Source: Ditylenchus dipsaci (Eukaryota > Nematoda > Chromadorea > Rhabditida > Anguinidae). Taken from it: 64,000 nt of DNA. The stretch's first letter is position 1. Each line of letters begins with the position of its first letter. Location of the stretch: positions 186,001 through 250,000 of the forward strand of contig SADC01001337.1 in NCBI GenBank assembly GCA_004194705.1, given 5' to 3'. A program made the position numbers and the translations under genes. Positions 22,300-33,056 of the stretch are shown one piece after another. The notes beneath the pieces are model-generated. The model was not told the DNA's origin. It ran no database searches and worked only from the letters and a program-made list of their open reading frames with translations.

Positions 22300-22861
22300 T
22301 TAAAGGGGCATGCCTGTACTTTTCAAAAGTAAAGGCGGGGCCATTTTTTCCAGCAAATTTTTTGAATCCTTCAATTTGTCACTCGTTTTGCATCAAATCT
22401 AATATTGATCACCTTATACTACTTTTGAAAACTAGGTAGAAAACTTAAAAATCTGCATGAGAACGCATGTAAAACTTGATCGAGAAAGAAAAAAGTGATG
22501 GTCTCTGGCACGGGCATGCCCTTTAAAGGGGCATACCAGCGCGTTACACGGGCAATTTCAAATTTGCAAAAGGCGAGGACCAGGTATATTGAAACAAGAA
22601 TTATTTTTAGATGCAAATTTGTCATTTTAAACAAAAAGCTATTGGAACCGAACTCTACCATGTTGGACTACATCAGCATGTTACCACTGAGCTACCCATA
22701 TTATTAGACTAACAGTGTGCCTTTCATAACTTATATCTTAGAAATAAGCTCTTACAGAATTACAAATTTGCATTTAAAAATAATTCTCGTTTGAATATGG
22801 CTGGTCCCCTCTTTTTGCATATTTGAAATTGACCATGTAACGCGCTGGTATGCCCCTTTAA
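22300..22861. mobile_element. two abutting TTAA foldbacks, second with tRNA-like centre
   Basis: The first is 22300-22526 and the second 22523-22861; they share TTAA. The second has arms GGGGCATACCAGCGCGTTAC and the complement GTAACGCGCTGGTATGCCCC. Its centre on the minus strand (22640-22700) contains a GGGTAGCTCAGTGGTAACAT stretch resembling a tRNA A box and a GTTCGGTTCCAA stretch resembling a B box. Stems pair poorly, so it is a tRNA-like relic, not a functional tRNA. Confidence 0.6.
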
Positions 22862-22875
22862 AGAATTAAACTATA

Positions 22876-23150
22876 TACCGCAAATCCTCTAATTGAAGCC
22901 CATGGGCTTGTATTACAACACTCAACTCCACAAGCGCTTCGTGGCATTGTGTTTTTAGATATGAAAAATTCAACAATTTTAGGCACACGACTACTAAAAA
23001 TGTAGCTCAGAAACAGTGCTATTTTTTGAATGATCGTGTGCCTAAAAATGTCAGCTTTTTCATATCTAAAAAAAACAATGCCACAAAGTGCTTGGGGAAT
23101 TGTGTGTCCTAATACAAGCCCATGGGCATCAATGAGAGGATTTACGGTAT
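22876..23150. mobile_element. TACCGTA-family foldback
   Basis: Left TACCGCAAATCCTCTAATTG, right ATGAGAGGATTTACGGTA, TA at both ends. The arms share AAGCCCATGGGCTTGTATTA. The inner arms include GATATGAAAAATTCAACAAT-type sequence around GTGTTTTTAG. Confidence 0.7.
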
Positions 23151-23566
23151 TCTCTACACACAAAGTTATAGCACATAGAAAGTCTGAGTAGTAAAATTTT
23201 CAAAATACCTGTTCTAAGAAATAAGTGGTGACTTTTGCATTTGATTCACAAATAAAAACGACCTATACTTATTTTGAACAATTTGTAACCAGGTCTTTTA
23301 CTCCCTCAAGGTTCTCTGGTGTTTTGTTCTACACTATAATTTTTTAGTCGACTCTCTTTTTAGGCCGCTCTGTATTATTCGAATATTTTAACTTTTATGT
23401 GGGCCTTTTTCATAAAACCTTTTATAGAATTATACTTTATAGTATCTTTTTGAGCCAGCTGAGCAAGCGGAACACATATCTAAACACATCTAAATGATGA
23501 AATTCACAAGAAAAATTAGGGATGAGAGTTTTTCAAAACTTGTTGAACATCTGTCTTTTTCAAATT

Positions 23567-23772
23567 TTTGAATGAACATCACAGTTTAATTGAAGGGTAA
23601 CCATGTTTTGAGTGTAAAAGCAAATTAAAACAAATTATTTGATGGACATACTAAAACATATTCTGTCAAAAGAATCACAAAAGATTAAATCAATTTTCGT
23701 ATATACTGCAGTCATTGCAATACAAAAAGGGTTTTTTTCACATAGAATTGTAAATTGTAAAATTTGTTCTAA
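23567..23772 (+). promoter_or_regulatory. promoter region of secreted protein copy 2
   Basis: Paralogous to 17440-17650: shared GAATGAACATCACAGTTTAA, ATTTGATGGACATACTAAAA and CGTATATACTGCAGTCATTG. The TATA-like GTATATA is at about 23699-23705. Confidence 0.55.
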
Positions 23773-24035
23773 ATGATGTATCTACCTTTTGTTATTTTGA
23801 TTTTCATACTTTCTGCAACTGCTGTTGCGAGAACAACCCGAATTCAAGCTAATGACCAGAAACAACCAAGGCTGATGCTGTAGCTGAGCAGAAGCTTATG
23901 TTGGACTGTTTGGTAGGTCAAAAAAATTATTTTTTTCAATATTTGAACCTAAAAATAAAATATCTGTTTCGGATTGGAAGCTTTGAAAAGTGGCTTTAAA
24001 AATATCGGTATTAAAAACAAACCGATCTCAAAAAA

Positions 24036-24605
24036 CCGACACTTATGCCGTTGCCCCCCCCCCCTAAATTTCTGAAAAGTAACCTAAAACACTTTCTAAA
24101 CTGGTTTTTTCTGTTCAATACGATAAAGAAACATTTCTAATCAGTTTCTAATCAAAAAAACTAACTATTTTTTTCACAAAAGCATGACTTAAAGTCGTCT
24201 AAGGTAGATGATCTTTTCATGGTATTTTGACTAATTTTTGGTCATATTAGATTAGGCTTTAAGCAAGGATAGGCCAGCGTATGATAGGACGGACTTAAAC
24301 ATCTTTTCATTACTTTTTTAGTGTTTGAAAAGCATTTTTGAGCCTGTCTTAACATACGCTGGCCTACACTGGCCTAAGCTTGAATGCCTGAGCCTAAAAA
24401 TTACCAAAAATACCCTAAAAAGACCATTCACCTTTGCCGAGTTGAAGTCAATCTTTTAGAAAAAAGAGTTAGTTTTTTTTGATTATAAATTGATTAGAAT
24501 TGTTTTTTTTTATCGTATTGAACAGAAAAAACCAGTGTAGAAGGTGTTTTTAGGTTACTTTTCATAAATTTTGGGAGAGGGGGAGCCAACGGCATAAGTG
24601 CCCCG
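24036..24605. repeat. long foldback in intron 1 of copy 2
   Basis: Left arm ACTTATGCCGTTGCCCCCCC, with TTCTGAAAAGTAACCTAAAAC; right arm GGTTACTTTTCATAAATTTTG and GAGCCAACGGCATAAGTG. The arms also share TTTTTTCTGTTCAATACGAT and its complement near 24110 and 24505. The arms are about 200 bp; the centre holds GCTTAAGCCTAAT-like segments near 24260 and 24370. Confidence 0.6.
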
Positions 24606-25865
24606 ACCGAATATAGTTATAGTTTCAATACAGTGGCCGTTTAATTCAATGGTCCCCTAGGCCTCTTTATTGAGGTTTTACTGTACTGGAAACGCCATTT
24701 CGCTATCAATTTAAGTTTTTGCTGAAAATGGCGATTGAGTTCCTATTTCTCCAACTTTCTCGGAGAATTGTGGAGAATTCTCCGGAGAATTCTCCCATTT
24801 CTATTTTTCTGGAGAATTCCACAACTCTAGTTTAAAGTTAAACGAAAATGTAAAAAAGCGGGAGCTCAATAAATGGCGGTTTTTTTGACAATCTGTTGTT
24901 GGACCTCCGCCCAAAACGCCACCAGCGCCGGCACTGGTGGCGTGGGTGTGCCACTTATATAACCTCTGTAAATTCAATTAATTTAAAAATTAAAAAACCT
25001 ACTAGTAATTTGTTTTTCAACCCCTAAAATTGAAAATTTTTAGTCGGTCACGAAAATTTTTTTGCAAAGAATTTGTTCTATATATAAGGTGTCTGATTAA
25101 GGTTCGTAGGATGGATAATTACTTGAGCTTATAACTTATCTCTTTACACATTATATTTGTTATTCCCGGCGATAATCCAGACTCTTACTAACAAACAGGA
25201 GTTGAACAAGAATCTTACATACCCTTCGTACTAAAAAACTTTATTTGTCCTGACACGAATTTGTAAAAATATAAAATTTTGTTGAAATTTGCTAAAATTT
25301 GAAAATTTTATTGCTAACTGGACACTTATCCTTTATCTGTGTTTTCAGAACAACCCCTTCCCCTGAATTTTTTTCGGCTACCGTATAAACTCTAATAATC
25401 CCCACGCTCTCATTTTTTGACTAGGATTTTAAAGTTAAGGTCATTTTTTTTACAATTTCAAATTTTTTATGGGTTGAAAGCCTAATATTTGCCTAATGCT
25501 CTTTAACATTTTAGCAGTTCACTTGTCCGCAAATAGCTATCAATTTTGTTGGCATTGTGCGTGTCCTCAGCGACCCAGCTCATAAAACGACTGTGGAAAA
25601 TGCTCAGCTGGCTAATTTCACTAATTTTATGCAAAGTTTCTCGTCAAAACAGCTTCAAAGAACATCTGCGGTTTTTCACAATCACGAACATTATAGCGGA
25701 GAAAAAGAAGCATTTGCTGAAATCAATAAAGTGCTGATGGAGGGGAAAAGTGTAAGTTACAAAAAATTAAAGTTTAATCGAAAAGCATATATAGGCACAC
25801 CGTATTTTCTCAAATAAAATCGACCCCTACAATTAGTACTTCTGCTGTTTACTACTGTATCTACC

Positions 25866-27164
25866 TAAGGGTGGTATTTAATTTTTCCCGTAGAATTGTG
25901 AAAATTGCCAATAGAATATTTAATTTTGCCCGTAGATTTGTGTTGCCCGTAGAATTTTGAAAATTGCCCATAGGATTGTGATTCTTAATTTTGCACGTAG
26001 ATTTCTGAATTTCGGCAGTACTCGCTCAAAATCATGTTTTAATTAGGGTTGCTGAAATGGCCGGCCACAATCTTTTCGGGAATATTCCCGGGAATATTCC
26101 GGCCATTATCTTTTTTTCCGGCCACTTTCGGCCATATTCCCAAAATGACACTCTAAGCATTTTATTCAATAAGACATAACAATTCCATCAAAAATTGAAT
26201 CACGTTACGTGATACGCAACCAAACGTCATTTACCTTCAAGTGCTCCTCCATTCTGCTTGGCTTTCCAGTGTAGTGCGCGGACCTTATGTAAGACGGACC
26301 TTATGTACTTTGGAGGGGCCACAGATTTTTACACTATATTTTTTATATGATAGAATATTCTCTCTTTATATGATAGAATGTTCTAATATTCCTATATGAA
26401 TATATGAATAGGTGATTTGAAAATTATGCTAACTAAGGTGATTATGGTCAATCAAATCACTCTAACCAACTTTTCGAGCAAAAATTTCGAAAAAAAAAAG
26501 TATTGAAAAAATTAGTGGCCCCTCCACAGTACATAAGGTCCAAAAGACCAGCACCAGGCAAGCGGCTTTGTTACTTTCGACATTCCTAAAACACAACGAC
26601 GATAAACACTTCCAAAAATGAGCACTGTCAAAAATGACCACTGAAAAAAGTGATCTTCGACGCAAAAATAAGCAAAACAGAATAAAAACTTTTTAACAGT
26701 GATTTAAAATTGGTTTTAGAAAATGGCGGATTTTCAATAGGTCGGCCACATTCTCGGCCATATTCCGGGAATATTCCGGAATATTCCCGGGAATATTCCC
26801 TGGAATATTCCCATTCAGCAACCCTAGTTTTAATCACTTTTTAAACAATACTCACGGACCTGAAACAGGCTGAAAAAAGATGTTTTAAGGTGTAGATGAC
26901 ACTTTTTCGAAAAAAAAATTTTCGCAACAATTTTCAGACCATTGGTATCTCAGAATTTTGGTTAAAAATTTCTTCCGAAAATTTGTCATCTACAACCTTA
27001 AAACATATTAGCAACATGTTTCAGGTCAGTGAGCATTTTAAAAAGTGGTTAAAATATGTGTTTTTAGCTAGTACGGCCAAAATTCACAAATTTACGAACA
27101 AAATTACGAATTCTACGGGCATTTTTCACAATCCTACGGGCAAAATTAAATATTACCCTTTACT
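25866..27164. mobile_element. large inverted-repeat element hosting a nested hAT
   Basis: Left end AAGGGTGGTATTTAATTTTT with CCCGTAGAATTGTGAAAATT; right end TCACAATCCTACGGGCAAAA then TTAAATATTACCCTTT. Inner arms pair GACCTGAAACAGG-type sequence. Lies in intron 2 of copy 2. It is interrupted by the hAT-like element at 26044-26826. Confidence 0.6.
26044..26826. mobile_element. nonautonomous hAT-type element (783 bp)
   Basis: Perfect 8-bp duplication GTTTTAAT (26036-26043 and 26827-26834). The termini TAGGGTTGCTGAA and TTCAGCAACCCTA are exact complements. The subterminal regions are runs of GGAATATTCCCGGGAATATT. The terminus resembles that of the 2.8-kb hAT at 41405. Confidence 0.8.
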
Positions 27165-28149
27165 CTAATAGAGCCAGAATCTTACACTGGCTTAGTTTTT
27201 TGCGCTGAGCACTTTGTGAGTTCAATTTTTTATTTCAAAAATATTATTATGAAAAAGGTTGAGTTCAGGAGCTGAACTCAAACTGAACTTCAGATTAGTT
27301 AAAAGTCCAGCCCTTACGTCAAAGTAAAACTTCTTTTGTATCGAAAAGAACGAAATTTGTATTCTCAACTAAGAGTCCCATACCAAAATGTAGCCCTTGA
27401 GCCCTTTTGAAAATTTGAAAGATATTTTTGCTTGGTCGAAGACGCGTGAAAGATTCCTATACGCTATATTGCTCGGGCACACAGCACTGGTGAAAACTAG
27501 AGCCCATTTTATGCCTGGTTTATGACATTTTATTTTATGCCATTTTATGCCAACTAATTTTTCTGGTCAAATTATAAGTATTTTTTCATTTCTTGAAATT
27601 TTATTCAAATGTAAAAAGATACATTTTCGAGCGTTTTGAAAAGCCGTGATCTAAAAACAAGAGTTTTGACCAATTTAATCAATCGAATAAATGAAAAACT
27701 GAGCCAGGGTAAATAGTCTTTAAGTGGGTCTCGTGTTATGTTATTTACGCAAATTTTCGTGTTCTCTGTTTTTAATTCAAATTTAGCTGAATTACGAGAA
27801 CAAAGCAGAAGCATTTTTTGAAAACTTAGAAATCTATGGCAGTTGGATGGGTAAGATGATTCGAACCTATTCTCCAAAAGTCAGCACAACTGGTTCATAC
27901 AATAGTGTTTCTGCTGGAAAGTGCCCCTGCAAAGTGTGCACCAAACAAAACATCTGTATTGACGTGGATCATGAGACTGCTCAGTTAATCAGTCAGTATT
28001 TAACTGAATCGTCGTAGACATCGCACCTTGCTGTGTTACCTCTGGCTGTTAAGAGTGAAATCAACTTGAGCCGATTCTATTAATATTTTCTAATTTTTAT
28101 GACTTTCGATTGACTTTTTGTACGTTTCTCACCATAATCAGGATGTTTC

Positions 28150-28155
28150 AATAAA
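28150..28155 (+). terminator. polyadenylation signal, secreted protein copy 2
   Basis: AATAAA in TTTCAATAAAATTTCAC, in the same relative place as the copy 1 signal. Retention of the 3' end argues that copy 2 is young. Confidence 0.45.
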
Positions 28156-28307
28156 ATTTCACTTTGACATTAAAATTTGTAGGCCAGAAGATATCTTTGT
28201 TTGACTTGGTTGACATAAGACTGCTTTATATACAGTTTCGATAAGTGTTTACCACAAAACTTCGACAAAATTAATATTTTGTAATACGATTTCCGGGAAC
28301 TCAATCC

Positions 28308-28313
28308 TTTATT
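28308..28313 (-). terminator. polyadenylation signal of kaptin
   Basis: TTTATT on the plus strand, AATAAA on the minus strand, about 120 nt past the kaptin stop. The kaptin and secreted-protein copy 2 genes are convergent, with about 415 bp between stops. Confidence 0.45.
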
Positions 28314-28433
28314 GTATAACTTTCAAACTCACATAAATCAATAAATAGATACCATGGTTCTCGATTAAGTGTAAACTCTGAGAGCGATACGGATGTGAAC
28401 TAGATCAAGAGTCCGCTGAATGTATAAAATAGA

Positions 28434-31400
28434 CTAAGATTGGATTATATCACTAGCTTGGCCCACAGAAGAAACAGAGAACAAAGCTGGATGGGGTCTA
28501 GCTTCAAAGCGATGCAATCCTTTGTTGGACAGCACAATCAGGGTGTTACTTTCTTGTAGACAGGCAATTGACAGGATAGGCGAAGCAATATTCAGAATTA
28601 ACAATGGGGGTACTTCATTGCATCTTATAGCTTCTTCAAGACTGTACACTAACAATTGCTGAAAATTTTACTTTTGCGTAAGTAATTATCGTTCTAAATA
28701 GAAAAAATTGTCATTTGGGGCGATAAACAGCTATAGCTCAAAAAATTAAATGACCCTGTATTATCACAGTCAACCATAGTTTCACAGCCAAAAAAATCGG
28801 CGCCGGGCGCAGACACCGGCGCCGGTCCACCGAAAAATCGGCTTATATGGACTTGTATTATGAGGGTTAATGTTATACACAAAATATAGAGCTTCTTTAG
28901 CCCAAAATAAGTTTCTCTCATTAAAAATGTTATTAAAGTGGTACCTCTCCATATGTGCCAATAAATATATACTCGCTGCTAACAGTACAGCAAATTACTG
29001 TGTCGTATATTTCGGAGTCTATTAGTGCCGTGTTCATCTCCCAAATCAATGAATCATCCTATATTATAAATGTTCTTTAAACAATTGAAAATTTTTAAAC
29101 TACAAATCACCTCTAACTTCAACGACCAAATAACCGCTGGTCCTAGAGTAGAGGATATTAGTACTGATGTAATCATGTCCTTCTCATTTTCGTTTATTAA
29201 TCTGAGCACTGAGATGGGACCACTGAACTTTAGCGTTTTCCTGAACACGAAACGAGAATTGTAAATTTATTAATGAATTAGTTAAATAAATTGCCTGTCC
29301 ACTATAGTCCCACTACTCATAGTACACACTGAAGCAATCACATACCCTAAATGATGTTTATAGAGATGACATGATATGATTTTATATTCAGGACATAAAA
29401 GTTATGGAAAAACTAGTTTATTTTTTTACTCTTGTTTAACTTGATTTTGGGTGCCTTTTGCCAAGGTAATTGGCTAGTCTAGTCCGAAAATCTATAAGAG
29501 TCTTGATTTTACCAATCGTTTCTGAAAAAGTAAAGTATTTGCCATTAAGACATGCAACTCCCAATATAAGGGCTATGAGATATTCGGTAAAAACGAGATT
29601 TGGCAAAAATATTTATTTTTTCAGAAATGATCGGTAAAATCGAAATTCTTGCATACTTTTTGGGCTAGATTAGACAATCCCATTCGGCAAAAGGCATCCA
29701 GGATTGACTTAAAAAAGCGTCGAAATAGGCGGAAAAAAACTTCTGGGAGTACCCTTATAATGGAAGTCGACTGTATAGCGCCAAGAGTCTCGTAAGAAAT
29801 TATGGCGCTACTTTTATATACCACCCCCCCCCTTTATCCCAATCGAATTTTTTTAAAGTGTTTCCAAACACCTTATATCGACCTAAAATGGCCTCAGTAG
29901 TTCGAATAAGGCATTATTTTTAAATTCCTTAGGGCTGTTTTAGGGTGGGAAAGGACCGAAAATGGGCCAATTTAATGAAAAAAGGACGATGTTGAACATA
30001 GTTTTGAATACTGGGGCCTACCACATTAATAAACTCTGGTATAGATGCTTTTTTCATGCATCCAGAGTCACTTTCGAGTGATTAGTGTCTAAGGTATGTG
30101 GGTGTGCACGTCTCAACTCCAAGCAACCAAGCCCCTGCGCCCCGAAGGGGCGCAGGGGGCTCGGTAGTTTTGGTAGAGTCTTAAAATGGGCTTGGTAGAG
30201 TCTTAAAATAGTCAAAATCTACTAAAAGTTTTTTAGTAAGAGCATTACCAGTGTCATATCCAACTACACTAAGTCTATATCCATTAGCAATCCAACAGTA
30301 TGACCTAATAGCAGAGCCTGGCAGTCCTCCGATATCCAAGACTGGAAATATATCTCCAATAGACTCTACTGGCTGGACCTCTTTTGTGTTAGGCTAAACG
30401 TTGACTGGTTTAGACAAAAGCAACATGTAATTTATGAAATTACAAGAATGGAAAATGCTTGAACACCCTTGGAGTAGCTAAAAATTAGCCAATAGAGCTG
30501 GTTGGTATCCATAGGCGAAGTTGTGGTCAGGCGAGTGTAAGTGGGCGCATTCTCCAGATCAAATTTCTTCCCTGTTTACTGGTATTTTTAGTACTTTTGT
30601 AGAAAATGTCAGTAACTTACACATTTCCACTTTTAAATCATTAGAAAACCGGAAAAATACGGCGAAATAACGAGCAGGAGCAAAGAGCCGATCGTACACC
30701 ACCCAACTAAAAATGTTGATACAGTTGAGTTGATATATCATCAAACGTTCGAAAAACCGAAAAAAACTGTCAATGAAAAATATTTACATAAAACCACTAA
30801 TAAGCGATTTTGGACGCTACTGTCATATACCCCCCCCCCCCAAAAAAGCTACTGTAATATACCCCCCCCCAAAAATCGGACATACTGTCATATACCCCCC
30901 CCCAAAAACCGACTTTTTTAGGAGTGTCTAAAAACCATTTTTATGCAATAATTTTGCCATAAAAGGTCCAGAAAAGCAATTAAAAAGGGATTATGGGCTG
31001 TATTGGGAGGGGAAGGGAATAATACAGGGGCCACTTTTTTTAGCTGCTTTACCATGTTTTTCAACTCGGGCCGTGGCAAAAATAGACTCTATATGCATTT
31101 TATGATCAAGTGTACTTCTCGGAATCATGTCTAAGGTAAGTGCGTGCGCGCATCTCTAACTCTCAAGCCCCCTGCGGCCCTTCGGTTATAGCTTCGAGCC
31201 GAGCTATAACCCACTGTGGCTTGGAGTTGAGACGCGCACACCCACATACCTTAGACACAAATCACTCGAAAGCGACTCTGGATGCATGAAAAAACATGCA
31301 TACCAGAGTTATTTATGCGGTAGGCCCAGTATTCAAAACTATGTTCAACATCTTTATTTTCACGAAGAGCATTTCCCCTCGTTCTATAAGGCCAGGCCAG

Positions 31401-33056
31401 AGGCCCAGCATCCAAAAATTCAGCCTAGCACCCAAAAGTGCTAGGCCTATGAGTAAACCCACGAGGTCCACCCGCTGATGGGCTTGGTCCATGAAAAGTA
31501 CTTATACTTATGCCTGCACCACAAGTTCCTGGGTTTGAAAGCACCTTTAGACTCTTAGAGAATTATTACTCTAATGATCCCAACCATCTCGAGAAGTGGC
31601 CCCTGTATTATTCCCTTCCCATCCCAATACAGCCCGCAATCCCATTTAAATTGCTTTTCTGGTCCTTTTACGGCGAAATTATTGTGTAAAAATGGTTTTT
31701 GACCATCCCTAAAAAAGTCGGTTTTTGGGGGGGGGGGGTATATGACAGTAGGTCGATTTTTGGGGGGGGGGTATATTACAGTAGCGCTTTTTGGGGGGGG
31801 GGTATATTACAGTAGCGCCCGATTTTGAGGGGTAGTCCTACATCGAGACACAATAAATAAATACAGATGGCCCGAAAAAAATTCGGAAAATTTTAAAAAT
31901 TTCGCGCAGGTAGCTGCTTGCCTCATCGATTTCCCCAGGAAAATTGATGAAAGTGGTTAAGCTATCTGAGAGTTCTTCGGTAGGAATCACGAAAGATCTG
32001 CATGAAAAACAATGGGAATAAATTGCAGATGAAAAAATAGAGTAATCGAAAAAATTCAAAATTTTCCGAATTTTTTCGGACCACTCTGTATAGTGCTTAC
32101 CAAGTTGCCAGATAACCAAATTTGTATTTATCAAAGGCAAATAAAGAGGTGTCAGAGGCAACCAATTCCAGAGAAAAGTTTTCATGATTGGAATCTTCTT
32201 CCAGATGTTCCTTGAGATCAGTGCAAATTGCTTTGTCCAGCCAATGAATGTGGCCATTGATATCTACTGCTGATGTGGTTATGTCTATGTCTGAGAGATC
32301 TGAAAAGTAATTTTAAAGTCTACTCCGAAAAATCGCAAGGATTCCGACATTACCGATAATTCTTCAGAAACCCAAGATTTTCATTTTTTTCAAAAAGCAA
32401 GTAAAAATCAGTAAACATACAAATTAAGGCGAAAAAAGTGTTGGACTCTAGGCGGGTACAAAATTTTTGGGTCTACATTAAAGGGGGGAACTTTTACGGA
32501 TCGATTTTTTTTTCACCCTTTCTTATATTTTGTTTCTTATCTCATATGTTTTCACACTGATTTGTAGCTGAGGTTTTTTTTCTATCGATTGAGTTGTCAA
32601 ACACTCTAATTAAAAATAATTTTTGAGGAAAGCACACCAACTTTACACTAAAAAACAGGTTGAGCATCACCTTGGTTTTAGAGTGTAAAATTGATGTGAT
32701 TTCCTCAAAAATTATTTTTAGTCAGAGTGTTTGACAACTCAATTGATAGAAAAAAGACCTCAGCTACAAAACGGTGTAAAAACATATTATATAAGAAAAC
32801 AAGATATATGAAAAAAGGTAAAAAAGTCGATGTCAAAGGTAGCCGTAAAAGTTCCCCACCCTCTTTAAATCGAGAGTTAACTGTAACCCAAGGTGGCCCG
32901 CCCGGAGGATTACCGACTCCGTGTCAGGCCGTGCACACCCCGCTCTACGGTCAATTCATTCAGTATTAAAAACTTACTTGTTTTTGGCAAAATATGAAGA
33001 CTGTAGGTGTTGCAAAAAGGCACGGGAGTAAACTCGATTAACTCCCAATCAGTCAT
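28434..33056 (-). CDS. KPTN: kaptin, KICSTOR complex subunit
   Basis: Kaptin is an actin-associated beta-propeller-like protein and a subunit of KICSTOR, which places GATOR1 on lysosomes to restrain mTORC1. Exons: 32978-33056, 32101-32299, 30444-30477, 30249-30393, 29295-29346, 29111-29240, 28945-29058, 28434-28658; all phases agree; 325 residues, against 436 in the human protein. Matching segments by recall of the family: VQPVESIGDIFP, GPISVLRL with SSTLGPAVIW, then IFIGTYGE QLLVYSLEE, and ASPILSIACL with LSNKGLHRFE. The 29241-29294 intron begins GC rather than GT. The ATG overlaps the stop of the upstream frame at 33053. The 32100-30478 intron holds a 1-kb foldback and others. No frame breaks were found, unlike several neighbours. 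Confidence 0.85.
29490..29775. repeat. TACAGTC-family element, right end preserved
   Basis: The right end is GGAAGTCGACTGTA followed by TA context at 29775. Inverted segments ATTTTACCAATCGTTTCTG (29510) and CAGAAATGATCGGTAAAAT (29623) pair. The left terminus is degraded. Lies in a kaptin intron. Confidence 0.45.
30813..31819. mobile_element. 1-kb foldback with GCGCTACTG ends and C/G tracts
   Basis: Left end GGACGCTACTGTCATATACC followed by long C tracts repeated three times (30831-30905); right end three G tracts, each followed by GTATATTACAGTAGCGC (31722-31819). Inner arms share CATGCATCCAGAGTC-type, ACCTTAGACA and GCGCGCA segments with the relatives at 39101, 56785 and 61901-62572. Located in the largest kaptin intron. 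Confidence 0.7.
31862..32090. repeat. TA-flanked foldback with CAGAGTGG-type ends
   Basis: Left TACAGATGGCCCGAAAAAAA with TTCGGAAAATTTT; right AAAATTTTCCGAATTTTTTC with GGACCACTCTGTA. Arms of about 35 bp are inverted, with TA on both sides. It abuts the kaptin exon at 32101, so the exon boundary lies about 10 bp from the element. Confidence 0.6.
32478..32868. mobile_element. TTAA-flanked foldback inserted in a TACAGTC element
   Basis: TTAA-AGGGGGGAACTTTTACGG at the left, CCGTAAAAGTTCCCC and then TTAA at the right. Arms of about 180 bp pair: GAGTTGTCAAACACTC near 32590 and GAGTGTTTGACAACTC near 32727. Sequence on either side (GGGTCTACA and ATCGAGAGTTAACTGTA) looks like a split TACAGTC-family element. 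A sister copy is at 55538-55946. Lies in kaptin intron 1. Confidence 0.65.

Larger units (their letters stand above)
23773..28017 (+). pseudogene. secreted Cys-rich protein, copy 2, frameshifted exon 1
   Basis: Tandem paralogue of 17651-20167 with the same three-exon plan: 23773-23912, 25515-25751 and 27787-28017. Exon 1 lacks one C relative to copy 1 (GACCAGAAA against GACCCAGAAA near 23854), so the frame after the signal peptide runs into a TAG at about 23880. Exons 2 and 3 are intact, in phase and similar in sequence; the C-terminal exon contains a stretch from 27866 to 27987 almost identical to 20006-20127, silent sites included. Either this is a recent pseudogene whose exon 3 was homogenised by gene conversion, or the missing base is an assembly error and the gene works. 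The C-terminus differs (LISQYLTESS). Confidence 0.7.

Noticed and set aside
22640..22702. Functional tRNA gene
   Set aside because: The A-box likeness is good but the D, anticodon and T stems do not pair; kept only as a tRNA-like finding.
31838..32257. 139-codon minus-strand frame
   Set aside because: Lies in the wrong frame of kaptin exon 32101-32299 and continues into a foldback; the spliced kaptin frame matches the family instead.
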